Assembly (NCBI GenBank): GCA_032718475.1
Contig: JAUCBJ010006962.1
Span: forward strand, 62,001-126,000
From: Nemertoderma westbladi
Taxonomy: Eukaryota > Xenacoelomorpha > Nemertodermatida > Nemertodermatidae
DNA length: 64,000 nucleotides
Direction of reading: 5' to 3'
This document shows, in pieces, positions 1 through 9,943 of this stretch. Below the pieces are notes generated by a model. It saw only the letters and a list, made by a program, of their open reading frames with translations. It was not told the origin of the DNA and searched no databases. Within the stretch, counting starts at the first letter, position 1. Each line of letters starts with the position of its first letter. A program made the position numbers and the translations under genes.

Positions 1-115
1 TATCCCGCAAAAGCTTTTACAATGATCCCAATTATCAGAAGTCATCCACGTGCTCAAGCCAGCCGTCCTTAGAGCGTTATGCCCTTCCGATCAGACATTT
101 ATAAAGGGCTGTCTA
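1..115 (-). mobile_element. LINE-A family fragment (RT C-terminal linker region)
   Basis: Read on the minus strand, this segment encodes degenerate protein with the HVDDF motif that precedes the conserved YLG block in APE-type LINE reverse transcriptases. The same sequence occurs at about 33735-33815, also antisense to the window. It is opposite in orientation to the LINE-A copy that starts near 230, so it is a separate insertion or a rearranged piece. It runs off the window start. Confidence 0.55.
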
Positions 116-1019
116 CTGTAGGTTGACTGTCATGATTTTCGTCTTCTTTGAATTTACAAAAAGATCAACACTAAAGCAACCTGCTCCAATGAGCAGAGGA
201 ACCTTTGGGCTCCCTCTAGTGATTCTGACAGTACCCCTATGTTTGCTGCGCAGCCCAGGTCAGGTCAGGTATTCTATGTCATTGATCAAGAAAACTTGCC
301 ACCTCCATGCAGCATAAAGGAGGTGCCATCTGTAGCTGCATAGACCCTCTTACTAGGGCAAATCTGGTCCTGTAACTAGGACCCCCTTCGTTCTGGGATA
401 AGGACGCCCTTGGTCCTGGATTAAGGACCCATATACTTGGCTGCAGGGGTATATGGTCTGGCCAGGCAGATGGTGATCTACCAATGGCTGGTCAGGAGTA
501 GAGTGTTCTCATGTCCACTCTGAGTACACTTCACTGCGACCTGCACCTGGCAGCAGGGGTACAGGGCATGACCCAGCAGATGAGCTGCACAGCCAATGGT
601 GGGTCATGTGCGCCAGAGTAGATATGGGTGATGGGCCTCATATCTGACTCCACTGCGACACCCACCCTGTGGAATGGCAAACCAGAGTGTGGTATTTGCC
701 CCGATAAAACGGCTGACTCGGCAAAAAAGCACCCCCCAACCCCCACAATGGATTACATTAGTAATGCGGAGGTCCGGCCACTTGAGGCCAGTGGAATGAC
801 CGGACAAAATCGGCCTCACAGGCGTCAGTTATCTCCTGACCGGCTGTCTGTTTCACCCCCTACTGGAGAGAGAGCGGCAAACAATTCTTTGAGTCCCTTT
901 CCTGATGACCTTTCTGGCCCAAACCCTGGGTCACCAGGGAGGCCAGATTGTGAGGGGGATAGGATTTCTGGAGTTAGAGGCTACACTCATGATCCACCCC
1001 GACCAACAAATCCATTGAT

Positions 1020-1860
1020 GAATCTGAGGCAAGTCACTAGACTAGCCTCAGTAAACACCCTAACACTCGGGTCCCCAATGCGAAAAGGTGAGCTGACTGC
1101 CTTGGCAGATATGCTTTCTCTTAGTGCAGTGGGTGTTCAAGAGCACCGAATGCAGACTGGACAGACTGATGAGGTTCTTATTAAGGACATGGGGGCGGTT
1201 GGCGACTCGCCCTCGCGTCAGCGGATGACAGTGGCAATGGTGGAATTGGTCTATTGATGAATCCAACTGCACATGCAGCATTGGACAAAATAGACCAAAT
1301 CTCTAACCGCATCATCCGTTGTCACTTCTCATGTTCTGGAAGGCTGGCTAAGAAGTTTCCTAAGGTGGTTCTGATTGTGTGCTACTCTCCAACTAGTGTT
1401 GCCCCTGTAGAGGAGGTGGAAAATTTCTACCACAATCTACAAGCAGCTACTGATGGAGTGGATCAGCATGCATTCTTAACATTCCTCGGGAGACTTTAAT
1501 GCAAGTCTGCGTCAATCACCTACATCGCCCTGGGTCTATAGCAATAGTGTTAACCGAAATTCCGTCCTTCTTCAGGATTTTATCTCTGGAAATGGATTGT
1601 TTTCGGAAGGAACCCAGTTCAAGAAGCGAACTGGAAAGCTATGGACTCATAGTGGACCCAGTGGTTACAAGTCCCAGATAGACTATATCCTGTTTCGTAG
1701 GAAATACAGGAGCTCTATACAAGACTGTAATGCATTTACACTTCGACCCTTCTCCAGTGATCAACGCCTTATTGTGGCCAAGGTAAGACTTAGTCTGCGT
1801 GCTAGCAGAACAACGAAATCTGCCTTGCCACGGCATTACTGGTCCTTTCTGTTACAACAG
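1020..1860 (+). pseudogene. LINE-A APE-type endonuclease domain, degenerate
   Basis: The reading begins with a RLASVNTL block and a VQEHR block (near 1130-1150), matching the N-terminal strands and catalytic Glu motif of exonuclease III-like LINE endonucleases. It continues through several frames to a SQIDYILFR block (near 1672-1700) and a terminal SSDQRL block (near 1753-1770). Functional enzymes have SDH at that last position, so here the catalytic His is replaced by Gln. The frameshifts and this substitution make the domain inactive. A 203-codon open stretch (628-1257) precedes and includes the start of the domain and may be the remains of the N-terminal ORF. Confidence 0.7.
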
Positions 1861-2220
1861 CCAAGTGTGAGATCCAGCTTCACACTATAGCTGAGCAACA
1901 GGTATGATGTTCTTGCCTCGCAGATCACTGTGAGAGCTATACTGCCTTCACAGGGGCAGTTAAGTTAGCAGCTGCAGAAACAGTTCCTGTATACCCTCGA
2001 AACAGGAAACGGGCCCCCTGGACTGACAACAAAATTCAGAAGTGCCGAAATGACATCTACAAGGCGCAGAAAGAGTCCCGACTCAAACAGACTACAGCGG
2101 CCTAGAATGCAGTTAAGGCTGCATCGAGGTCCCTGAACAGGCAGTACTCTGTTAATTTACAGTAGGGTTGATGCCATCAATGATGCTGACCACAGCAGGC
2201 AATTATCCCAGGCATGGAGA

Positions 2221-2784
2221 TTGATCAACTTGCTTACTGTTCGAAAAAGCCAACCAACCACCAAGGTTAAGGCTGAATCACCAGCCGATCGCCTCAATGG
2301 TTGGAAGGCCCACTTTGAAAAGCTCCTCAATAATGATAGGGTATTGCCTGATAACTTTATAGAAGTAAAAGTGTCTGAGTCTGTACTCCCAGATATTCCC
2401 ATTGGTGATATCTCCTTTGAGGAAGTGAAGGCTGCTGCAAAGAGCATTAAGACCAATCGTGCCAGTGGAATAATGGTGTCCCCCCTGAGGTCTTTAAAAT
2501 ACCTGAATGTTTAAAGCTCATCTATCCCATCATAGTAGACATGTACCGAACAACAAGAGTCCCACAAGAAATGAAAACAAATAAGTTGGTGCCAGTTCCC
2601 AAGAAGGGCAACCTAACAATCTATGGTTCTTTTCGGGGAATCTCATTGATCTCGATTGCTGCAAAGCTATACAATAGAAATATATTAAATCGCATAAGGG
2701 ATCCAATTGAGAGACTGCTCTGTGGAAATCAGAATGGGTTCCGTAAAGGTCATGGGACCATGGAGCCCATTTTGGCACTTAGAA
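2221..2784 (+). pseudogene. LINE-A reverse transcriptase N-terminal part, interrupted
   Basis: Two frames encode a linker with a WKAHFEKLLN motif and then the RT fingers: a block reading LVPVPKKGN, a block reading FRGISLISIAAKLYN, and CGNQNGFRKGHGT. These match RT blocks 0 to 2a of APE-type LINEs. A frameshift separates the two parts near 2500. The coding sequence stops at the BEL/Pao insertion. The next RT block (FVDFYKAFDSVSR) is found 18.5 kb away at 21372-21420. Confidence 0.8.
2780..2784. other. Target site duplication TAGAA, left copy
   Basis: The five bases TAGAA directly precede the left LTR and are repeated directly after the right LTR at 21326-21330. Removing one copy and the LTR element restores the LINE-A reading, which supports this as the true insertion footprint. 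Five bases is the usual duplication length for BEL/Pao elements. Confidence 0.9.
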
Positions 2785-4705
2785 TAAATGGAAGAGACGG
2801 TAACAATACCTGCAATATCCTACTGTAAAGTTTGTGAATCAAATCATAAATCCGACCTTCTCACCAAAACAGTAAACTCCAAGTAAGCGAATATATTGCA
2901 GTATTGATCTCTTATAACCGGTGAGGCAGAAAACAGTCTACGAGCAGACAAACTTCGATAAAACAAAATCCCGCGCAGCGAATCCTAAAATCAGGCTGAC
3001 TCACTGACGGACTAAGAGGCTCGTATACTTTGCCGCGGTGTGATTTATATGGTTGGGCAAAGGGAACGCTAGCTAGGTACAGAGGCAGAGATTTGGAGAT
3101 GTCTAACTAGCGGGCAAAGCACAGTAAGGACGAAAGTTAATTTTATATATTTTGAGGTGTAAATAATTTCTAACGCGCGTGTGTTAATTCTGAACGGTCA
3201 AAAACAGTTTTGCTCCTTCACATATATAATTACTGGGTACGGTGTGCATTTTACGAAATATTCTAATTTTGTAACTTGTAGGTCCAATACTCACGAATGA
3301 TAAGGTTCCTTCCCCTCTTGCGTATTTCCAGGACTCAAATTCAGGCATAGGGTTAATGCTACGCCCAGAATTCGGCAATTTTAGGTACCAGGTCCCTGAT
3401 ACTAAGAAGAGATGTGTTAGTTTACTACTGTAGGCGTACAGTTACTAATAGCTATCCTGGCGTCCTATCTAGAATTTTAGTCACCCAGGTAGTCCGGGTA
3501 ACTTCCTATCAGGGCGTTGGCGGGGACACGGTAGATGTTAGTATCCCTAATAGCCTCAATTTATTTGCGCCTAGCTGTAAACTGCCCTACCGCCTGAACG
3601 GTACAATCCCAATTCAGGTGAAAACACAGCAACCCCCCTAGCCTACAAGTTCTAATGCAATGGACACCGTTGTACTACAAATAGTCGCACACACACCTGT
3701 ACTTAGCAAGAGTTAGGCGTACAGTTTGCTGCACCCTACCAATTTGTATGCTTCGTACCGGTGTGCCTACGTCCTATCTGCTTACTAGTATCTGCCTGCT
3801 CTCTCCCTCCGTAGGAATATGAAGGTCTACTGTGGTTTTCCTGAATCAAGACAGTACATTCCCTAAGATGTAATTTTAGGCTCACAGCGTGTCACTACTT
3901 CTACCCTTTGATCTTTTGGTCTTATACTTAGGTAGCAAGGCGTCGAACGCTGTCTAACCTTTCAGGCGATGGGCGAATAACTCAAGATGGTATTGCGGGT
4001 TGTCTCTTGTCTACATTCCCGTGATGTTCCCGTTCATTGCTGCGGCCCGATCTCTAGCCGGCCATCCTGTCCCTTAGCTGGGTTCACCGTAGTGAATCAT
4101 GGTAAAACAGATAGAAAAGGCAGATTAGCGATAATTCTGACTTTATTACAGAAGATATAATTATAATACAATGTAATCTGAAATAAACTAAGCACGACAG
4201 AATATTGATAAGATAAGATAATCTGAGAAGTATATTATAGTAGGAATGATAATGATAACTAATGAACAAATCGCACCTTTATATACCAAATTTGTGCTGC
4301 AATCAATCGAGATAATTCTCGATTGTTCTATAGGTTCTAACGGGTTTTTAAAGATAGCTATTGGTCCAGCTAATGTATAACTTGCACGACATTGGATACA
4401 ATCTAATAACTGCAGTCTCATTGGTTAATCTAGGTACAAACGAATGCAATTTAATTTGTAGCGGTCAATTTAAATGAGTTGAAATTCTGCACAAAAAATA
4501 ATTCGCACTTACTAGGATTCGAACTCAATACCTACTACACATATAATTTCCAACGCTTTACCGACTGAGCTACTGAACCACTTGACCAATAGGCGTACAA
4601 ATGATAGAACAAATACGAATGAGAACTCAAAGCAATCTTTACAAAGTTAATTCGAATAAAATAAAATTTTGAAAATCCACGGCATTTAGGGAATATAATT
4701 CTATA
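2785..4705 (-). repeat. 3' LTR of the BEL/Pao element
   Basis: A 1,921-bp direct repeat of 19405-21325. I count ten substitutions and no indels (about 0.5%): near 3132, 3452, 3560, 3709, 3782, 3788, 3859, 4365, 4503 and 4558. On the coding strand the LTR starts TATAGAAT and ends CCATTTA, so the termini are TA...TA rather than TG...CA. The purine-rich GGAGCGG next to 4706 is a weak polypurine tract candidate. No convincing coding sequence is present. Confidence 0.95.
4505..4585 (-). other. tRNA-like sequence in 3' LTR (Pol III box A and box B)
   Basis: On the minus strand a perfect box A (TAGCTCAGTCGG, 4572-4561) is followed by a box B-like GTTCGAATCC (4524-4515) at tRNA-like spacing. The acceptor-stem arms do not pair, so this is not a functional tRNA. 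It resembles a decayed tRNA or SINE head captured by the LTR. The left copy has a T at 4558 where the right copy has C; only the right copy keeps the D-stem GCTC/GAGC pairing. Confidence 0.45.
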
Positions 4706-5725
4706 CCGCTCCATGAAAACAGGATATTATCGTGCATAAAATATACGGTTTTCACCAATAATCAATCAAACTATAGAATACTTAGGGCGTACTTACATAT
4801 TTACAAATTAAATTTCAAATAATACTTCCTTTCTACGTAATGATTCGATACAAAAATAATTACAAATTCAAACTTTACGTATTTAAGGCTTTACTAAGTA
4901 AGTACAATATAAATCTAAATTAAATTCACCAATATAAATCTATTGCATCTCAATATTGCATAAATTCAAACAATTACAAATACAAATAAATGAAAACAAT
5001 AAGAAAGGCTCGCGAGTCTTCCATCTACTATTGCATCTCAAATATTGCATAAATTCAAGTAATTACAAATACTTTCGTACCTAAATGTAGATTGCATAAG
5101 TTCGGAATAATTACAAATATGAGTCTTTCTAAGCACAAAATTTTCTAACTACAAAACTTTCTAAATACAAAATATAACGCTTTACAAATGAAACTATAAG
5201 AAAGGCCCACGAGTCTTCCATCTACTCTTACTTTCTATTTCACTGTAAATACAAATACTGCTTATAAGATATAAATTGCATAATATTCGGAACAATATAA
5301 ATTGCATAAGTTCGGAATAATATAAATTGCATAAGATCGGAATAATTACAAATATAAAATATAAATTCTTACAAATGTAAGTCTTACTAAATATAAGTTT
5401 TACTAAATATAAGTTCTTATTTCTAAATTTCATAAATTCGGAACAATACAAATTGCATAAGTTCGGAATAAACACAAATATAAATATAAATTCAAATAAA
5501 TCACAAATCACAAGAAAGGCTCACGAGTCTTCCGTCCACCCTTGCCCTCCCTTATCGCTTAGTTGATCGAGCCCTGCCGCGTCCTCGAAAACTGCGCACA
5601 GGTGACTTTGCTCGCGATATGGGACTAATGGGGCGAGTCACTGGTTTACTTGGGACGTTGAGAGACGGAGCGACTATTTCTTCGCAAATTCGTCTATTTA
5701 GCATCCCAAAACCTCGACCGATTCC
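4706..5725 (-). other. 3' untranslated region of BEL/Pao element
   Basis: About 1 kb of very AT-rich sequence with no ORF of note between the third ORF and the 3' LTR. It contains degenerate tandem copies of a roughly 26-bp unit built on ATAAATTGCATAAGTTCGGA (about 5255-5345 and 5430-5470). It also carries three copies of the element's dispersed 17-nt motif at 5006-5022, 5203-5219 and 5517-5533, each preceded on the + strand by AAGAA. Confidence 0.7.
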
Positions 5726-6507
5726 TCATGACCGATCAGTTGTCACTACAGTTGGTAGAACGTCTGGGAACGCGCGAGAAGCGGACGACGCAGACCCAAG
5801 AGTAGCTTGCGCCCCCTGTTGATCAGCTGGTGTATGTCCCGATCCTCCTACTGGTTCTCTTGGAAGCGATACCGTATCCCGAGTAACTCGAATGGTCGGC
5901 TCAACTCCCTTACGTTCTTCTATATTAATAATTTTCTTTAATTGTTGGCCCACTTTCTGGACCCGTATGATCCTACCCTGTCCGTCCTCCCGAGGGTGAC
6001 GTGCAGACGGCGCAACCGGAGTGGCTGGTATATTTGTCGCCTCTAGGACCTCTTCTTCCTCGAATACGCTCGCTCGTATACGTTTATGGTAAAACGCGGC
6101 TCGGTACGCCCATGCGACGGTTAACCAAGCTCCTTTATTCCGCTTTTCAGTTCGGAAACGATCGAATTCACCATACGTAATGCGATTAACGACTTTCTGA
6201 AAATTCCACGTGTTTTTGTTATCCGGGTGAATCTGTAGTAGATACTCGCGCACCACTCGGAATCCACTGTCGTTGGGGCAAAATATCGACAACCTCGATA
6301 AGTTCGTCATATTGGGGCATAGCGGAGATGTATCCTTCCGACATCATCGTTTGAGGATTTACCGCCCAAAATCCGAGATGCGCCCTCATCGGAAACCGTC
6401 TTCTTTGTGCCGATACATGTTCGTCGGCTAAATCTTCCCACTCATCAAATAACTTCCTCACGAGTTTTACAGATTCGTGTTCATAAGGTATGTCTCTTAG
6501 TTGGCAT
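5726..6507 (-). pseudogene. C-terminal part of BEL/Pao third ORF, in two shifted frames
   Basis: Two further open frames follow the 924-codon ORF: one visible over 6506-6219 and one over 6310-5726. Each is displaced by +1 relative to the frame before it. The first shift falls exactly at the TGA at 6510-6508. The second lies between about 6310 and 6220. The encoded region has a helical stretch (LVRKLFDEWEDLADEH), then a segment with TWNFQKVV and a low-complexity tail rich in Thr, Ala and Ser. I recognise no family. Codon usage and frame openness look like the upstream ORF, so I treat it as the same protein, about 1,185 codons in all. Confidence 0.6.
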
Positions 6508-9282
6508 TCAGATGATTGCTCGATGTCCTTTTATATTGCAATAAGTACATTGAGCCATAAATCTCCAGCAAGTATAAAAGGTATGAGACCCTTGATCCCC
6601 ACACCATCCACAGATTAGCTGAGTCGTAGAAATGTGCTTTCCACTGCACTTTGTCATATGATGTCCAGCGACGCCACATTTACTACACATCGTATTGGCA
6701 GGGTACCACACTCGTTCGTATATAAGATCTCCAATCGGTCGAGCGCTTCCTCCCACACTATAATCGTAATCATCTGGGTCTATGGGTTGGTAGGTTTCTG
6801 AAGGTTGTATACAAACTATAGCGTCTGTTGCTTCAAGTTGTCGAATCTCCGTCTGAGATTTCTTCGGGAGGTTCCTTTCTATCTCAAGAAGTTCCTCTAA
6901 AGGATCGTCAGCGATCGTAGTAGTTACTTCGAAATCATCACCAAGGTGACCGATAGGCGCGCGCGTCTGCCGTGATTCATCCGTAATCTCAACGATACGT
7001 TCTCCTTCATAGGGTAACAATGTAAACATAGATGGTCTTTCGATAAGAGATCCCGCACAGCGAAGATACACGTCTCGAAATATACTAAATCCTGCTCGAG
7101 TAAAGGCATTACACTGAGCGTCGGAGTTGTAGAAGGGTTCAAGGAATCGTCTAAACACGTCGGTACGAATTCTCCCTTCCATGTAGAACGTATGATCTTC
7201 TCCGAGACAAAGTGGATGTCTTTTGAGAGTCCGAGACACAATGTCGGCGATTAGGCAAACATTCACTGACGACTCTATTGCTAAATAATATTGTAAGACC
7301 GCTCTTGGAGGTGACGTAATAGCCCAATACACGCATCCTCTCCATTTAAGCTGTGATTCAAACTCACTCATATCTGGAGTATCACCTTCTCCATAAGTTT
7401 CAATATACTTGTTTCTATTACTTTCCTTATAATCCCAATTGAATAACAGGTAGGAAATGTATCCAGTTCCAGTCTTCTGAGTATTATACTCACGAAAATA
7501 TCCCTGTTCTATAGACCACAAAATAAGAGGTCGAGTGTCGACGTAAGGTGTCGGTAGTCGGTCATCGCTGTCCGTCATGCCGGCGAAGTCGCTAATTAAG
7601 TCCTCCCTTACTCCTGATCCAATCTTTACAACAGTTTTATCTAAAATCATGTTTCTTACCATCTTCGGTAGCATTCTAGCGTCGATATTACAAGCTTGGT
7701 CCATCTTCTTTACTATGTCAGTGATAAGATGGTGTCGCTTTGTATTCGCTGGAGGTATCGGCATTCGTTTGTCGCTCCTCTGTCTACTGAAAACGTGCAG
7801 GACTCCGTCCGCCGCTCTAATTTGTATAGTCTTAGAAGTCAAACTCTGCTGATGACTGCCGCCCTCGTTGTCGTAAAACATGTAACCATTTTCCTGAAAC
7901 GATCTAAACGTCCTATTCCATTCATCCAGCAATTCTTCCGAAGGTTGCCAAATCTTCTCTATGTCCTTATCATCTTCGAAACGAATAACCTTACCTCGCC
8001 AATCTGCGGCAATATCTGTATCCGACTCGAAGGTTCCGGTTCCAATCCATAAACGAATCGTCTTGGTTAAATATCCTTTCAAATTACTCGGAGCTATATC
8101 GGCACCAGCTCTATCCAGTTCCTTGAAGTCTTGGATATGAGGTGGAACGTTGTACACGACCTTTTGAGTAATATGTCTACGTAAATCATATATCTTACTC
8201 ATATCGCTGAAAACAACTGCAGGAAGAAACTCCAAGTTCGAAATGATTTCTGGATGATCCACGATGGGTATTTCGTACGTCGTATCCTGTCGGACTGGTA
8301 TACTAATAGGAAAATTGAGTGTCGTACTCAATGGTTTCGTAGTCGAAGTACTATACGGTTGCATTTCTCTTGTCCTCTCCGGGGATGCAATCTGTAGTCT
8401 CTGAATAACGTTTTGAGCAAAGTTTATGCTCTCGAAAACTTCCGGTGTCATCTCCTTAGCTGGAGTTTGATCGTGTGACGTCCAATGGTAAGGTAGGCTC
8501 GCGAGTCTTCCGCCCCATTCTTCCATCTCACCTTTCTCGAAAGCCTTGTAGGCTCTGTATAGGCTAAGAGCTTCTTTCTTTTCGCGGGTTGACTGATTTG
8601 CCTCGTCCAGCGTAAGTTCAAATACATCGGGTTCAACAACCTTAGGTGGGTAGACGACAATTTCTCCCGCCTTTGGTCCGGTCATAGCAAATGAATGATA
8701 TAGATTCGATAAAGGATACCCTCCTTCCTGGTAGCGTAGTTGTTGATGGTTCGAACACCTCGCCAATATCGGTTCGGGATTTTCCTTATTCAAACGCATC
8801 GGAATCGCATTTCGTTGTTCGCGCATACAAGAACCGCATTGATAATAAAGTTTATAAACTGAAAATGCTTCCTTGGTTTCTCTATCGTCCCCTCGAGTTC
8901 GTCTGTAAAGATGCATTCCATCAAATTCATCTCTTACCGCGGGCATAGGTTCGTGCGCCTTTAGGTATTGCATGGTATGATACAAACGACTAATTTCAGT
9001 ATCGGGGTCTTCGCTAATATCTCCCGTATCACACAAAGCGTCGTACGGGTAAAGTTCGTTGAAGGTTTGGCGCAAACTTTCGATTCTTTCGTTTAATGCG
9101 TTTTGCCTTCTCTTTAATACATTTGAGTCATATTTAATTCTCGCGAGTTTCGCTGTACTTTCCGATAATTCTTTTATACCGAATATAGTATAATCCTTGG
9201 CTCCAAATCTTTCGAATGGCGCTGCTGCCTCCTCTTGGATATCATATCCCCATCTCGGCTCTCCTTGTATCCCTTTTTCCAT
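6508..9282 (-). CDS. BEL/Pao accessory ORF: putative WRN/RNase D-like 3'-5' exonuclease with zinc knuckles
   Basis: A 924-codon ORF with a true ATG at 9282, downstream of pol in the position env would occupy. It has no signal peptide or membrane segment. Residues 148-182 hold a possible Cys/His metal site (CGSC ... CSNH). Residues about 465-685 follow the DEDDy exonuclease pattern: motif I as D471-N-E473, then a TIQIRAADGVLHVF strand, motif II in KIGSGVREDL (D561), a YVDTRPL block (580-586), and motif III as Y666-L-A-I-E670. Family members have YxAxD, so the last acidic residue is Glu here. The C-terminus has three CCHC-like knuckles: C866-C869-H874-C879, C891-C894-H900-C905 and C912-C915-H920. 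The third loses its last Cys at the TGA. The exonuclease assignment is by eye and needs a profile search. Known BEL elements carry no such ORF to my knowledge. Confidence 0.7.
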   Translation of the reverse strand: MEKGIQGEPRWGYDIQEEAAAPFERFGAKDYTIFGIKELSESTAKLARIKYDSNVLKRRQNALNERIESLRQTFNELYPYDALCDTGDISEDPDTEISRLYHTMQYLKAHEPMPAVRDEFDGMHLYRRTRGDDRETKEAFSVYKLYYQCGSCMREQRNAIPMRLNKENPEPILARCSNHQQLRYQEGGYPLSNLYHSFAMTGPKAGEIVVYPPKVVEPDVFELTLDEANQSTREKKEALSLYRAYKAFEKGEMEEWGGRLASLPYHWTSHDQTPAKEMTPEVFESINFAQNVIQRLQIASPERTREMQPYSTSTTKPLSTTLNFPISIPVRQDTTYEIPIVDHPEIISNLEFLPAVVFSDMSKIYDLRRHITQKVVYNVPPHIQDFKELDRAGADIAPSNLKGYLTKTIRLWIGTGTFESDTDIAADWRGKVIRFEDDKDIEKIWQPSEELLDEWNRTFRSFQENGYMFYDNEGGSHQQSLTSKTIQIRAADGVLHVFSRQRSDKRMPIPPANTKRHHLITDIVKKMDQACNIDARMLPKMVRNMILDKTVVKIGSGVREDLISDFAGMTDSDDRLPTPYVDTRPLILWSIEQGYFREYNTQKTGTGYISYLLFNWDYKESNRNKYIETYGEGDTPDMSEFESQLKWRGCVYWAITSPPRAVLQYYLAIESSVNVCLIADIVSRTLKRHPLCLGEDHTFYMEGRIRTDVFRRFLEPFYNSDAQCNAFTRAGFSIFRDVYLRCAGSLIERPSMFTLLPYEGERIVEITDESRQTRAPIGHLGDDFEVTTTIADDPLEELLEIERNLPKKSQTEIRQLEATDAIVCIQPSETYQPIDPDDYDYSVGGSARPIGDLIYERVWYPANTMCSKCGVAGHHMTKCSGKHISTTQLICGWCGDQGSHTFYTCWRFMAQCTYCNIKGHRAII

Positions 9283-9943
9283 AATTAGGGGTGTAGTTAC
9301 ATAATCATTACTACTAGAGGGAATACAACAGAGTTTGTAGTTAGTTGTGAGGAGACGTGAGAGTTTCGTCTGCCCTTTGGGCTCGACAACGCTCTAACCT
9401 CCTACCCATAGCCTAAGATCTAGGGTTTCTTTAATGACACGCTGCTTCTTATCTAAAATTTTTTGCCGAAATAAAAACGAATTTGGGCTAACTGGCTGTG
9501 AGTCTAAAATACTCACTTTTTGATCCCAAACTATTATCAGAAAATAAGCAGTCAAGAATTAGTAATAAATATAGGGGAGTCTATTTATTGACTTAACTTA
9601 TTGAAACAAGACCGTGTAAAATTTAATTAAAAATTTTAAGAAAGGCTCGCAAGTCTTCCTCTCTTGTTTCTCTAATTTTAAGTTCCACCCGACTGTACCC
9701 TGAAATCTATTCACTGGAGAAAATTTTAAAAATTTTTCAAATCCAAATGGATTGTCTAAAATTTCGAAAATGTCTCAATATTGTGAGTTCCAAGTAGAAT
9801 TCCATTTCTTATACCTACAAATCCCGCTCCTATGTGACACATAAGGGTACCACCCTCAATGTTCACATATAAAGACAATGGAATTCTACCGCTGTCTTTA
9901 CTACGGTGTACAGGTACGTGGAAATCTATTTGTAAACTCCTAA
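9283..9943 (-). other. Spacer between pol and third ORF, with stem-loop
   Basis: 661 bp without an ORF. It carries one copy of the 17-nt dispersed motif (9643-9659). A perfect 13-bp inverted repeat (GTAGAATTCCATT at 9794-9806, AATGGAATTCTAC at 9877-9889) encloses a short palindrome around TATGTGACACATA. How the third ORF is translated is unknown; the spacer would be the place for a splice acceptor, internal entry site or subgenomic start, but I see no decisive signal. Confidence 0.5.

Larger units (their letters stand above)
230..2784 (+). mobile_element. LINE-A (APE-type non-LTR retrotransposon), 5' portion
   Basis: This is the left part of an old non-LTR retrotransposon: an untranslated-looking leader (about 230-620), an endonuclease region and the start of the reverse transcriptase. 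It is interrupted at 2784 by the BEL/Pao element and resumes at 21331 in the same orientation, so the RT reading resumes across the insertion. Frames are broken many times, so the copy is dead. The domain order resembles RTE or craniofacial-development-protein-2-like LINEs. The clade is an inference and the 5' boundary is approximate. Confidence 0.75.

Noticed and set aside
4505-4585. A functional tRNA gene in the LTR
   Set aside because: Box A and B are good, but the acceptor arms do not pair and the anticodon arm is poor, so only a tRNA-like sequence is claimed.
5726-9282. An envelope gene, as its position would suggest
   Set aside because: No signal peptide, no transmembrane segment, no furin-like site; zinc knuckles and DEDD-type motifs point elsewhere.
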